From positions 1,336,501-1,400,500 of the forward strand of contig BQMF02000025.1 in the NCBI GenBank assembly GCA_027922465.2: a stretch of DNA of 64,000 bases, in the 5' to 3' direction. Source of the stretch: Turritopsis dohrnii (lineage: Eukaryota > Cnidaria > Hydrozoa > Anthoathecata > Oceaniidae). Numbering within the stretch: position 1 is the stretch's first letter; the number at the start of each line of letters is the position of its first letter. This document shows positions 45,622 to 57,894 of this stretch, one piece after another. The notes under the pieces are model-generated. The model was not told the origin of the DNA. It ran no database searches and was given only the letters and a program-made list of their open reading frames with translations. The position numbers and the translations under genes are program-made.

Positions 45622-47000
45622 AGACGAGCAGGTCTTGAGTAGCAATTTACAAGGTAGGTTGCCAATTCTGGACATAAGATTTTGATGTTATGAAGGGCAT
45701 TTTGACGATTTAAAGAATTAAAGGCGTTTCTCGCATCAACTTGGATGAAAATTTTCGTCATACGTTTCGCGCATTGCGTGAACTGCGACTTCTACTCCTG
45801 CTTGTTGACCGGCGCATAGTTGTTGGTATCCAGCTGCGTTTATTATGTCTTGTTTCACGATTTGCGATACAGCTTTCCCCATTATTCGCCTGAGCACTTC
45901 GCCTATTCCGATGGGTTTGATTCCTGGTGATTTATCGAGTGGGATGAGGCGACAGGATAGAAGAGCTTCGGTGGAACCAGGGTCTTTTATCTCGTACGAA
46001 CAAAGTTTTCGAGTCATAAGAGCGATAGAATGACAGAATGACGTTCCGAAGATCATGTTGTTTGTCATTCTCTTCCATGCATCGGAATCAAGGTTTGATG
46101 GGCCGTGAGATCCTTTCGTTCGAAGCGCACACTTTCGTATCAAGTCAGCGTTTATACCATCGTAGATAATCACATCGATATCGCGGATTGGACCGGCTAG
46201 GATCATATCGTCATTCAATGGTGAGGCTTTTGGGTGTTTCTCCATCAAACCGTTGATGACTTCAGATGTAGGTGGTAGAACTCCTTTAGATGATTTTGAT
46301 AGGAGTCTTATCGCTGATTGAACTTTCCCCTTTAACATTAGCTTTGTGAACAATTTGACCATGTCGTCAGGGCTCGATTGTTTTGTTTGTTGCAATCTTC
46401 TCTGAATGCTTTCAGCGTCTTTCACGAGAGCATCGATGTTTCCTTCCTGCCAGAGTTTCATTCTTCGTTTTACGTGCTCTTTGATCTCGGACGTTTTACA
46501 CTTCTTAGCTGTTCTTTGAAGAATAAGGTTAGGAAGTACCATTGCAGCTTTAATTGCCCAGTGATGCGAAGATGCTTCTGTGCTCCATTCGTTCATTAAT
46601 CGGGAGATCTCGTCGATGAAATATCTCCCAGACGTACATTTTGGGATATCGAAAAGGTTGTGTTTCCAATGGACCGATCTCTCGTACGCATTGTGGACGA
46701 TGTTTTTTTTATTGATTGCGTCATTTATATTGTTTGAGATTTCTGACGTCACTTGGTTTAGTGTTAGGATTTCGGTTGGCAATGGGTTGGCTTCTTGATT
46801 TTTGATACAACGATTTCTGTGGCTTGTCCTTCCTCCCTTATTCTGGAAATCTTTACCACATAAATCGCAGGGATAAGTTTCGGGTCGACTCTGCGTTGGT
46901 TGGGATAACGGTAGGATTTTGTCGGCTAAGGAGGGTTCTTGGTTTCCACGGGATTCGGTCTTTTGAGGGTAAAGTTGGAAAAAAGACTTCCTCTGTGGTG
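45622..47000 (-). pseudogene. RLE-type LINE, 5' part: CCHC finger and reverse transcriptase
   Basis: A CCHC finger (CDLCGKDF...HRNRC, about 46865-46805) is followed by a conserved N-terminal region (HWKHNLFDIP, VLPNLILQR, RRMKLWQEG) and RT blocks [46 protein letters not shown] frameshift after ETYDEN is followed by [13 protein letters not shown] up to the insertion. Similar unnamed proteins in other invertebrates carry a C-terminal restriction-like nuclease, hence RLE-type; the clade is unassigned. Confidence 0.65.
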
Positions 47001-47125
47001 AACGTTTCGTCGCTGGAAAAACGGAATAACTAATACAATAAATACTATAAATAAATATACAATATATACATAATAACTTACTAAATAACTAACTAAAAAT
47101 AATACATTTATTTATTTTAAAAAAA

Positions 47126-47258
47126 GCGAATAGCGAGAAGTTTCATTTTGATTATTTTTCAATTCAATATTTCGTTCTGCATCCGCAGAACATCGTCAGT
47201 TAAACGTTCCTGACGATGTTCTGCGGAAAAATAATCAAAATGAAACTTCTCGTTATTC
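47126..47258. repeat. Fold-back fragment with a hammerhead-like core
   Basis: Inverted arms (GCGAGAAGTTTCATTTTGAT near 47133 and its complement near 47237). Minus strand 47199-47170 reads CTGACGA, one U, a 7-bp GTTCTGC/GCAGAAC hairpin, then GAAA, the same layout as the Penelope motif at 22.5 kb but with unrelated stem sequence. It is probably an end of another Penelope-like family. Confidence 0.55.
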
Positions 47259-47289
47259 TCTTTTTAATAAAGCTTTACGCCCTGAAGAA

Positions 47290-47960
47290 TATCTTCAATT
47301 ATTTTAAAAACTAAAGAAACTAAAGAGATCCGAGATGTAAATTTTGCAATTTCTGCAAGGACAGTTGGTTGGTACCCAGTTTTTGATTTTATTTTTGAAT
47401 TCAGATACTGACTCTACACTCTCATAATCATTAGGTAAAGTATTTCAAAGTTTCGGACCAATATTACATATCGTCTCCGTTCCACACTTTACAGTATGAA
47501 TATTGCGTGATTTAAACTTTTCTTTTCTTAAGTTTTAGACTTGGACATTTGGCTTGAAAAGTTCACTTGTGATATCCGGACTAAGTCCCTTTTTAACTTT
47601 ATACATCTCAGTCACAAGAAAACGCAAGTTCCAGGTTTAGCGAGAAGTTCTTCGAATGTTGGCTCGTAGTCTTTAGAAACAATTCTATGTGCCCTTTCGT
47701 GTATGTTATTTATCCGGTCGCTTTCGGCTATGGAACATCCAGACTAGTGGGAAATATGAGAAATGGGATGTAATGAAAGCATAAATTATTAGCTTCCGCT
47801 GTTCAAATGGCATCAAAGAGGACAGCCTGGATAGAGCACTTACCTTTTGACTAGCTTTGTCGCATAGTCCGCTGACATGTTCCGCAAAGGAAAGTTCGCT
47901 AACAATAGTAATACCAAGCAATTTTTCTCGACCCTTGTCGAGATTGAATTTAAGGCGTAA
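47290..47960 (-). pseudogene. CR1-like LINE, 3' part of reverse transcriptase
   Basis: Reads KLLGITIVSELSFAEHV, LCDKASQKVSALSRL, FSYFPLVWMFHSR, then in shifted frames NNIHERAHRIVSKDYE, VTEMYKVKKGLSPDI and CPCRNCKIYISDLF. This is the C-terminal region also seen in the 44.1-kb LINE, with several frame breaks. It abuts the opposite-strand 5' half at 47.97 kb. Confidence 0.75.
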
Positions 47961-47996
47961 GAAGAAGAAAGAAGACTCAAAAGACAGAGATTTATA

Positions 47997-49190
47997 TTGC
48001 ACACGATGTGGAAACCATCCGGTAGACAGTTTTTGATATTCCTTCTGATCCAAGTATTAATTACAACAATTGCGCTAAAGGACCAATTACCTCAAGACAT
48101 ATTTAGTACAAATAAACTCCGATGTAACTACAAATGTAAACGAGCAAAATCATCCGTATTGTACTATGCAAAGACCTCAGCAACCTTTAACATCTTGTTA
48201 TCTGGTGATGTAGAAACCAATTCTAGACCTGGTTCTAACGCACCAAAGTGTACAGTCTGTGAAAAGACGGTGAAAATAAATCAAAAACGCCAGATTTGTT
48301 CAGCGTGTCAGAATGTGTGTCATGCAAAGTGTGGCGGTCATACATTCAAAACGATCCAAGCAAGAATACCTCAATACCATACTTGTGCAAAATGCCTCTA
48401 CACTGAACTTCCATTTTTAAAATCAAACCTTCCGACAGATCTGGAGCAATTAAATCCTGAGAGAAACGCTCTTCTCGATGAGAATTTACCTTATGAACTT
48501 CCAACTGTTTCAACACTCAATAAATATCGTCAACACTTCTCTATTGCCCACCTGAACACATGATCCATTACGTCCACGTTTGTACAATTTGAAGCAATGC
48601 TACATCACACCCACCAATTTGACATCATAACACTATCCGAGACGTGGCTCAAGGACAATGCAAATATGTTGAAGTCATTTGCAATTTCAGGTTACACAAA
48701 TAATTTTCGTAACCGTGATTGCGTGAAAGGTGGTGGGGTCGGCTACTACATCAAAAACAACATCAATGCGAAGGAAAGAAAAGATCTCGTCGACCTGGAT
48801 GTCTCCGTCGAACACCGGTGGATCGAAATCAAACAAAAAAGATCAAAGAATGTTATCATCGGGAATTTTTACCAACCTAGCAGCAAGCAACAAGAAAAAT
48901 TCCAGTTCCTTGAAAAGTTTGAAACTATTATTTCACAAGTGACACTGCTCCACGAGAGACCAATCATCATTACTGGGAATTTCAACATTGACCTTACAAA
49001 AAAATCTCCAGAAGTAGCAAGATACAAAGACATCCTCACCATCTTCAATCTTACGCAACACAGAACTCAACCCACCAGACAGTCGAGCTCACTCATTCAC
49101 CATATCATCTCCAACCAATCTATGAAGCTTCTAGATCATGGTTTTATTATTACGAATATTTATTACAGGAAGGTTCCTCAGTTATAAATA
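47997..49190 (+). pseudogene. CR1-like LINE, 5' half: 2A-like motif, PHD-like finger, APE endonuclease
   Basis: The N-terminus is hydrophobic and leads to ILLSGDVETNSRPG, a clear relative of the 2A translational recoding motif (D-V/I-E-x-N-P-G-P) known from the N-termini of CR1/L2-type LINEs, here altered to NSRPG. A cysteine cluster (CTVCEKT...CSACQNVCHAKCG...CAKC) follows, then HLNT, an in-frame TGA (48560-48562), and the endonuclease (LSETWL, NFYQPS). The GDFN box is GNFN and the terminal DH box is HH, so the nuclease is dead. The RT is missing. Confidence 0.8.
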
Positions 49191-49380
49191 CATATATACA
49201 ATATATACAAATACTGTTATTCTGGAAGTCCTGTGCAAAAATGACGTAAAGGAATTAAAATATTAAGAGACGTATTGACGAGTTAGCCAAAAACTTATAT
49301 CTATGCTATCCTCATCATATTGCTTACAAAAGGTCGCCTTACTTTTTCTTTAAAACGAATAGATCTTTAACAATCATTGT
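49191..49380. other. Spacer, nothing recognised
   Basis: AT-rich junction between the inverted CR1-like copy and the TIR element. Confidence 0.4.
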
Positions 49381-51166
49381 TCACATCCTCAGGCCAATGG
49401 AAATTTTATATTAGTTTATATTAGTTTATATTTTATATTGGTTTTCTGCGACGAGATTTCAGACCATGACACCCCCTTCTGCATTTTTAAAGCAGCAAAA
49501 ACAAAAATATTGACTCCTTCGTGACACCAATCTTGGAGCACATCCAAATCCCCTCGCAAATAAGCCTGAAACATCAAAGTGATTTATAATTCTGCACTCT
49601 TGTTTCAATAGGGATTTCCTTGATCCATCTTCTTCTGTTAATCCTGACAACTGTGGATATAACAGTTGATCGTAGCGAAAAGATCTTTTTAGTATTATGG
49701 GTAGGCAAGCAAATGAAGTGGATGATGTATTATTCTTGTTAAATTATCATTCAATTTCCGCGCTTTTAAGCGTAGGAAATTGTTTGGTTTACACATTCTA
49801 TCTATCTGACTGTCTGTCTATGCATGTCTATGTAACACTTTTTTGCCGTTTTCGGAAAGTCCGTTCGGATTTCGGATTGTTTGTTTATTCAGAATAGTTA
49901 ATGCTGACCTATGCTAGGAACTTAGGACATGTTTGACTAAAATTGGGCAATTTAGACAAGGTGCCGATTTCGAAGTTGATGATCAATTTGTCAGACTTGA
50001 CTAAAATTGGACAATTTGGGCCAAATTTGGACCAAATTTCGAAAGTTCTTCAAATTTCATGAAATTTTGAATGGAATACATTTGAAAGGTGCTGATTTCA
50101 AATTTGACAGTCATTTTGTCAGATTTGACTAAAATTGGACAATTTGGGCCAAATTTGGACCAAATTTCGAAAGTTCTTCAAATTTCATGAAATTTTGCAT
50201 GGATTACATTTGAAAGGTGCTGATTTCAAATTTGACAGTCATTTTGTCAGATTTGACTAAAATTGGACAATTTGGGCCAAATTTGGACCAAAATTCGAAA
50301 GTTCTTCAAATTTCATGAAATTTTGCATGGATTACAATTGAAAGGTGCTGATTTCAAATTTGACAGTCATTTTGTCAGATTTGACTAAAATTGGACAATT
50401 TGGGCCAAATTTGGACCAAAATTCGAAAGTTCTTCAAATTTCATGAAATTTTGCATGGATTACAATTGAAAGGTGCTGATTTCAAATTTGACAGTCATTT
50501 TGTCAGAATTGACTAAAATTGGACAATTTGGGCCAAATTTGGACCAAAATTCGAAAGTTCTTCAAATTTCATGAAATTTTGCATGGATTACAATTGAAAG
50601 GTGCTGATTTCAATTCTGGCAATCATTTTGTCAGATTTGACTAAAATTGGACAATTTGGGCCAAATTTGGACCAAATATCGAAAGTTCTTCAAATTTCAT
50701 GAAATTTTGCATGTATTACAATTGAAAGGTGCTGATTTCAAATTTGACAGTCATTTTCTAAAATTGGACAATTAGGGCCAAATTTGGACCAAATTTTGAA
50801 AAATCTTCAATTTTCATGAATAAACATCACGCACAAGATATTGGTGAACTGTTTTTCTGGCTCCTAAACATCATAGTGAATTGCAAAGCTGTCAAGATTA
50901 AGTTAAATAAATTAAGGAAGGGAGTAATTTGATGAATTCCAGACTGTATCAAATTATTAGTCAGTGTACAAGTCATTCTGATATCTTGAAAATTAGCCTA
51001 AAGCAATTTTCTCAAGGGCTGATGCGGAAATTGTTCAATGGCTTCTAGTTTTGTATTGAAATAATGAAATCTTGTAAAATAATGAACTTTTCTACGTGGG
51101 CACTTAAAGTGATGCGGGCGGGTGACGCTAAACTAATATAAAATTTCCATTGGCCTGAGGATGTGA
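49381..51166. mobile_element. 1.8-kb TIR element carrying a satellite array
   Basis: Perfect 37-bp inverted repeats, TCACATCCTCAGGCC... at 49381-49417 and its complement at 51130-51166. Inside lie segment X (49842-49890), a 128-bp tandem array and segment Y (50825-50985), both X and Y recurring inverted at 57.9-58.75 kb. No target duplication is obvious and no transposase is present. Confidence 0.75.
49925..50822. repeat. 128-bp satellite array 1, about 7 units
   Basis: GGTGCTGATTTC-type words recur at 49960, 50088, 50216, 50344, 50472, 50600 and 50728, exactly 128 bp apart. Each unit contains two palindromes, CCAAATTTGG and AAATTTCATGAAATTT. The last unit is degenerate (TTGAAAAATC). Confidence 0.95.
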
Positions 51167-51805
51167 CACAAGAAATGGATGAGGCTGCTGAGAGAGAGGG
51201 CTTGTTGGTTTTGGAGCTCAGTCAATTTGTTCAATATTTTTTTCTGGTTTGGAGTTTATTTTTTATTAAAACTAATGTGATAAATGGATAGAAAATTTAT
51301 TTAGCTTTCAGAAAATGTAGTTTTGTAGGGGGAAAAATGGAAGTATCTCAGATATTTCATAAAAACCAGGCTAAAACAGAGGTCAGTATCTGACGGTAAT
51401 GTAGCACACACCTGGAGACAGAATCACAAGAACAAGTGGAAGAAAAAGTGTTGCATGGTGTAATTCTTAGATGTTCAATTATTTAACTACTTTTCATTTA
51501 ATATAAAAGGAAAATACCACGGTCCCTCCATTATAATATCAACAGCATGTCAACGACAGAACCATGTGTGATGCAATCTGCAAAATGAACCTATACTATA
51601 TTGCAGAACCATCCCAAAGTAAAGTAGTTTATTAACATATCCGACACTGACGAATATTTGTGGTTTGCTGATTAAATCACTATAAAGTTGTTCTTTAAAT
51701 GAAATTTATAAAATTTTTGAAAAATTTCATGATTATAGTTTCTTGATATTTATTTATGATATTTATTATAGAAATAAATGGGACCACCATTTGCTTGCAT
51801 TTGAG
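51167..51805. other. Upstream of the EF2 exons, no exon seen
   Basis: AT-rich intron or intergenic DNA. No earlier EF2 exon is found here or further upstream in the window. Confidence 0.5.
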
Positions 51806-52815
51806 AAACAGTCAGTAACAACTCAAGCATGGCATGTTTGTCCAAATCATCCAATAAACACAACAGATTGTTTATGACAGCTGGCAACATGGAGGAAAAA
51901 GTATCTGAAGACATAGACAAAGGTGAAATTACACCAAGACAAGATTTTAAGATCCGAGCTAGGTAAAATTTATTATTCACCTCGATAATTGAAGAGTTTT
52001 TCACGATTTTTCATCTTGCAAAATAATAAAATTAAAACAATCATTTGTTTTCAGGTACATGGCAGATACCCATAGATTTGTTGTTGGAGAGGCACGAAAG
52101 ATATGGTGTTTTGGTCCTGAAGGTACTGGGCCTAATCTTCTTATGGATGTCTCGAAAGGAGCTCAATATTTGAACGAAATCAAGGACAGCGTTGTAGCAG
52201 GTTTCCAGTGGGCTACCAAGGAAGGTGTAATGTGTGATGAGAACATGCGAGGTGTCCGATTCAACATTCACGATGTGACCCTGCACGCTGATGCCATTCA
52301 TCGTGGTGGTGATCAAATTATCCCAACAGCTCGGCGTTGCCTGTACGCCTGTGTTTTAACTGCTGAGCCACGATTGTTGGAGCCTGTGTACCTTGTCGAA
52401 ATTCAATGTCCACAAGAGGCTTGTGGTGGAATCTACAATTGTTTGAACAAGCGACGTGGTCACATCTTCGAGGAAGCCCAGGTTGTGGGAACACCTATGT
52501 CCCACGTGAAAGCCTATTTGCCTGTAAACGAGTCGTTTGGTAAGTATGTGTAAAGAGTGTGAGCATTCCTGTACTGTCATCAATATGAATGGACTTAATT
52601 ACGAATGTTAATTTTGCTTACCAGGTTTCACCGCTGACTTGCGTTCCAAGACAGGTCAACCTTTTCTACAGTGTGTATTCGATCATTGGCAGTTAATGGG
52701 TGATGATCCATTGGAACCAACCAGCAAATCTGGCGTCATTGTCCTGGAGACATGTAAGCGAAAAGGCTTGTCAGAGAATATACCACCATTGGACAAATTT
52801 TACGATAAATTGTAA
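51806..52815 (+). CDS. eef2: Translation elongation factor 2, last three coding exons
   Basis: Exons 51806-51962, 52055-52539 and 52625-52815 join in phase with GT-AG introns. They read [20 protein letters not shown], then [96 protein letters not shown] and end [10 protein letters not shown]2 is the ribosomal translocation GTPase; this is its C-terminal part, including the diphthamide loop with its His. Oddities at near-invariant sites are GGGQ read as GGDQ, a shortened TGQPFLQ where TGGQAFPQ is usual, and ETCKRKG for ETRKRKG. The upstream two-thirds is absent from the window, so this is either the end of a gene with a very long upstream intron or a truncated, relaxed copy. AATAAA-like signals follow at about 52870. 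Confidence 0.9.
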
Positions 52816-55800
52816 TGTTTAGACGGAGACTGGGTCTATTTTCAATTCTCTTAATTGAGGGATAAATTAAATAAATAAATTTTCTTTAGTATTTGCTTTG
52901 TTTTTTTGGTTATCGTGGTCGCACTTAGGCATGATGGGTTAGAGGTATTTGGATGATGCAACGGAAGGTGAGTGAGTATCCTCGAAAAAAATATTTTCAA
53001 GGTCCATTATGGGTTTACTCGGGTGTGTTTTCGAGATAGCAGGCGTTAATCTTTTCAGGTGTTAATCCTTTGCATGAAACTCTCACATGAAACATGAAAC
53101 TCTCCTCAACGGTGGATGGTATACTGATTGTTGAGTTTCTGTCCGGTGTCGAAGTTATGCGAACATGGTTGGGCTGGGTGGTAACCTGAAAAAGTCTGGG
53201 AAAGTGAAGATTTTTTTATTTGCCGAAAAAATCGAAAATTCTGATTTATTTGTAAACTTACCAAAACCTGAAACGAAAACCAATCTCCTGGATGGCTTTA
53301 AACAAGTACAACATTGAATTATGGAGGATAGGGGAGGCTATAACTTTTTAATGAAGGATCAGAGATATGAAAGCTAGTTGACGAGTTTCTGGAAAAACAA
53401 ATTCGAAACCAGTCTATGTTCTAAAACAACATGTTTTTTGAAGCTGGATATTAAAGGCTTCACAACTTCAAAATCCCAGACTAAATGTGATTGTATCAAT
53501 TTAAAATATTGGTCAGCATTCTCAAACATCACGAAAATATTTTGATGGAATATTGTGCATATTAAGTTTTTAAAGCGAAATAAATTTCACCCTGGCATTT
53601 CCTATTTCTTCTACCATAGACAATAATTGGTCAGCATACCTTTGTAAAATATTTCTGACTGCTTCCTCTGCCATTTTTATCCGAGTCCCGTATTCTAAGT
53701 AACCCGCATCTCTGGCTCGCAAAGCACTTTTGTCGAAAATTCAATTACAAGAATTGCCGAAAACATGTATGTAATGATGTAATATGTAAATCATTTCTCA
53801 AAAGTAAGCCGCAAAAATGCCTAAAATACGTGTTTATAAAATTGAAAATAGTTTTCTTTTTGCTGAACGAACCAATCAATAACATAATGAAATAGAAATG
53901 ATGCCAAAAATAATTATGGCATGAAAAGCTCCCCATATTATTGTGTGGTGTATGGATTCAATAAAAACACCAATAACAAAGCAATGCCAAAACTAGTAAG
54001 AATTAATTTTCAGAAATCAGTAATTCGAATCAATAAAAAATGGCTCCTTTTGCTTTCCTACTTCCTCACTTCATGTATTTTCTCTTTATGTCTGTCATTA
54101 CTGATTATGTTCAATATGAGATCTGGAAACAAATCAGTTATTTAATCCGAAAATGAAAATAATTACTGCGATGAACTTACCACTTCCTCAGAATGTCAAT
54201 ACATACATTCCATTTATGTTCTCGGCTTTTAATGGAAAAATGCAAAAGGTTTTTCTCTTACCAATCACCATGCATTTTCTAGTGCACATAAACGTGCAGA
54301 GCTACAATACCTCGATGTATCATAGGAAGGGGGTCTGATAGGAGGATAATAAAGAGATAGGAAGTGATGATGATGATATTTATGATTGACTTTTAGTTTG
54401 AAAAATTTCATTTCTATAAATAAAGATGTATAAACAAACATTTCTTCATCTTTCTTCATCTTTTTTCATTTCTTCGTCATCTATTTTGTTTTTTATCGTA
54501 TGCCCTTTATATATATGTACCCTTTTCTTTTGGATGACAGATAAAACAGTATGCTGATTTGTGTCGATCCTCAGATGTTTAAATGCAAAACTGTTGCTTA
54601 AACATTTTTTTGCAGAAACATTTTCTTTAAAACGGATGGTAAAAATCTCAAAAAATTTTTATTTGAGAAAGTGTCCTGAGTTGACAAACTGCATTGCTCT
54701 CCATATGTTATACTAAAGAAACACAATTGTTATATGTTATACTAAATATACACCACAATTCTGATGGCTGCCCAATCCATCAGAGACCATGCAACAATTT
54801 TGAAAGTGAGTGGGCCAGTTTCAGTGATGCTTTGATTGTTTAATTTTATAAACTGAGTGAACCACAAGTTGTCTTGCTGCTGTCATTTTCTGGGGAAGGG
54901 GATTGGAATGAAACATTCTCAATATCCCACTTGTTGTGCACTTTAACGGGCGATATCAAAAGTCCTCCGTTATTTATATTTCTCAAGAATGTTAGGAATT
55001 TCCATAGCCGGAATGGAACTGGGAAATATGATGCTACACCACAAACTCCCAATTTTACTTTTCAAAACTTCTAAAAACTTTCGATAGAAAATGCAAGGAA
55101 GAAAAGATTACGAAAGATACTACTGTTGACGTCAACCTTCACAATTTTCAGAACTGAATGTGATGTTGATGTGGACCGTCGTAGCGTGAGAAAGTCCTTC
55201 CGCTTTTGTTGGCTCTGTTCCGTTTCGTTTTTTCGCTCACGTGTGATGCAAGAACGTAAAAACAATAATCACAGATGGAGATTGATCAGAGAAAAATTAC
55301 ACGAAGAGTGCTTAATCATTGCAAATAATTTTACGTCTAATTAAAAATTCGTAAAAAACTAAAATACAAAAGGACCATTCAGTGGTTAGTGGGGTGGAGG
55401 TTGCTTTGTTTTTTTTGGAGACGATGAAACTTCGCATGAATATAAAAAAAAAAAAAAATTGTAGCAGGGACATTATAATGAGTCTATGTATTGTACCTAT
55501 TTTCTCTAGGAATTAAGTCTTCATCTGCTGTTTCTCAGAGGTGGTTGACTTACGATTATTCACACTTATGGATGTTTAGGGTACATCGAACATGCTCAAA
55601 CGCGCTGACCTTCAGGCCCCGAGGCCTCTTGTTGTATTTTAACTACACACTACGGGTAATAGCCGCAAGACCAATTGCTCCGGAGAAAAATGTTGTGTTG
55701 TTTTCTTTTCTCTCGATAAGGAAGAGTAGATAAGAAGATAACTTTTCTTTAAGTTTTCATTAATATGATGGAGATGAATCCATTTTCTAAATCTGATTCA

Positions 55801-55856
55801 CCCGATGTGTGAAATACATTTTTTCCTTTTTTACATGTATTTGGTTTTCTAAACAA
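52816..55856. other. No supported gene; one possible first exon
   Basis: On the minus strand, ATG at 53674 opens MAEEAVRNILQRYADQLLSM...EEIGNAR ending at a possible GTGAAA donor, 26 codons, which is weak evidence. Simple repeats (AAATTTCTTCATC near 54440, poly-A 55445) occur. No other gene is seen. Confidence 0.3.
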
Positions 55857-56728
55857 TAAAGCCGAATTTCCACTTGCTTAATTTTCGACTCGGAAAGAAT
55901 CGGATCGGAAATAAAATATTATTGCGCTTGCGGGGGAAACATCATTTTAACCACATCACTTGGAATGACTTGGAAAAATCTAAGTCCGTTTTGTTCCGTT
56001 CTGTTCCAAAAGTTGAAATTTTTAACTTTTTCCAAGCTTTCTCTTGGGTTAAATGGCAAATCACATTCGTTTTAGAATTTTCGTGACAACGTTTACATAG
56101 ATCAATCAACTCAGGCCATGCCACAAAAAACAAAATTTTAGTGGGAATTAAAATTAGAAAAGTTCTTTTCCACTCCGTTCGTTCGTTCCAAGGAAAATAA
56201 AACAGCCCTAAAGGGCGGTAACTCAGCCGATATAACAATTATAATTGCAATTAAATTGTGCTAAATGTTACATTACAGGCAAGCCCTTTGAAATGACGCT
56301 TATAGTAAGAGGCTAGTCCGAACTGAGGAAGACTAAATAAATTGCAGAAGTATACCTAGCATAAATTATGTAAAATTATATGGATCGAAGACTTGCACAA
56401 TTGTATTGACTTCAACACTATTACAATCAAATGAGTTAAAATAAGTCAAACTTGCTTAAAAACTGAAGACCTTGTCAAATCTGCATAAGTGACTGCCAAA
56501 TTCAGGACCTTCCAATTTTTTTTTTTGGTGCAAACCTTCCAAATTTTGCCAGAAATGCGAATTGGTAACATATTACGTTTCATGAAATTGTTCACAACTT
56601 GGATTAGTAGGAGCAGGAGAAACTTGGGTATTTCAAAGATTTTAATCCATGACAATATAAAAATTATATAGTATATAATTTAAATCAACATAACATACAA
56701 TATGAAAGTCTATTTCTACTAAACCTGT

Positions 56729-56896
56729 CAGTGGCGGATCAAGAAGTAAGTCACAACTTGTGTAAAAAAGTGTTAGCAATTCAAACATAAAAGAAAAACA
56801 TTAAAACAATCCCATTGGTAATATTATAAACCGAGTTGACAAATTATGTTAATGCGTTTCTCCACAGAATGTGCCTGCCCTCTAGATCCGCCACTG
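56729..56896. mobile_element. 168-bp hAT-type MITE
   Basis: Ends CAGTGGCGGATC inverted, the CAGTGG start typical of hAT termini. A clear 8-bp duplication was not seen. Confidence 0.65.
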
Positions 56897-57044
56897 ACTG
56901 CATATTACCACTTGAATCTTTTCATGGAGTTTATAAATAAAGCAATTGTGCACGAAAAGACAAATGACACAATAAAACTTTTTTAAGGATCCGTATTATG
57001 TTCTTTTCAAACATGTTATATTGTGTCCTAGCACATATTAGGTA

Positions 57045-57681
57045 CCGTCTTCGTGTCTAATTACGGACAGCCTTGGTAATTACGGACATGATCAAAACAT
57101 AATTCCAACCGTCTGTAAATTAAAAACACGGCACATCACATACTGTCAACCAAACTGTAATAAAACAAACTTCAGAGAGAGATAATTAAATTTATTTGAA
57201 CACTAGAGAAAATTACCAATATGCAATTTAGAATTTATTTTTCTAAACTTTAAAGATTTAAAATAGACTGCGCCCTCTTGAGAATCATGCGTATTTTTAT
57301 GAGCTCATGAAATATCGACAGGTCGAAAATTTATGTTTAAAAATGAATTGAGGAATGAAAATGTTTTTAGATCATGCTTTTAGAAAGTTAATTATCATAA
57401 AACACGTCAAATAAATGAAGTTTTTGTACGTCAATCACAGTGGGGGAGGACACTTTTTACTGAGTATTGAAATATAGGCCATTATGATTTTCACGGTCTA
57501 TTATTCTTCAAGTGTTAGTGCTAATTGCTCTCTATTGGATTGCTCTGTTTCATAAAACATTTTATTCAGTTATACGTGGTGAACTTGGCAAGAACGCATG
57601 TCTATTTTCGTGACAAGAATGTTTGTTTACATTTTGATGTCCGTAATTACAAAGGCTGTCCGTAATTAGACACGAAGACGG
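57045..57681. mobile_element. 637-bp MITE with TA duplication
   Basis: Inverted repeats of about 47 bp start CCGTCTTCGTGTCTAATTAC, and each holds two direct TAATTACGGACA words. TA lies at 57043-57044 and 57682-57683. No coding sequence. Confidence 0.85.
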
Positions 57682-57894
57682 TACACAACAAATTTTTAAA
57701 TTATATGTATGTATATTGGTTTGATTCTAATTATCATCCAAAGAATTTTTCCTGACATTGTATATATATCCCAAACTTATTCTGTGCTTGCATCGAGTGG
57801 TTTGCAGTAGAAAAAATCTTGATTATTTTGAACAACGTCATCTTTTTCAATGTGAATTTAACACAATCAGTCCCACACAGTGGTAACTTGATCG

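Noticed and set aside
53598..53674. First exon starting MAEEAVRNIL
   Set aside because: Only 26 codons with a weak donor and no partner exon found; kept only as a remark.
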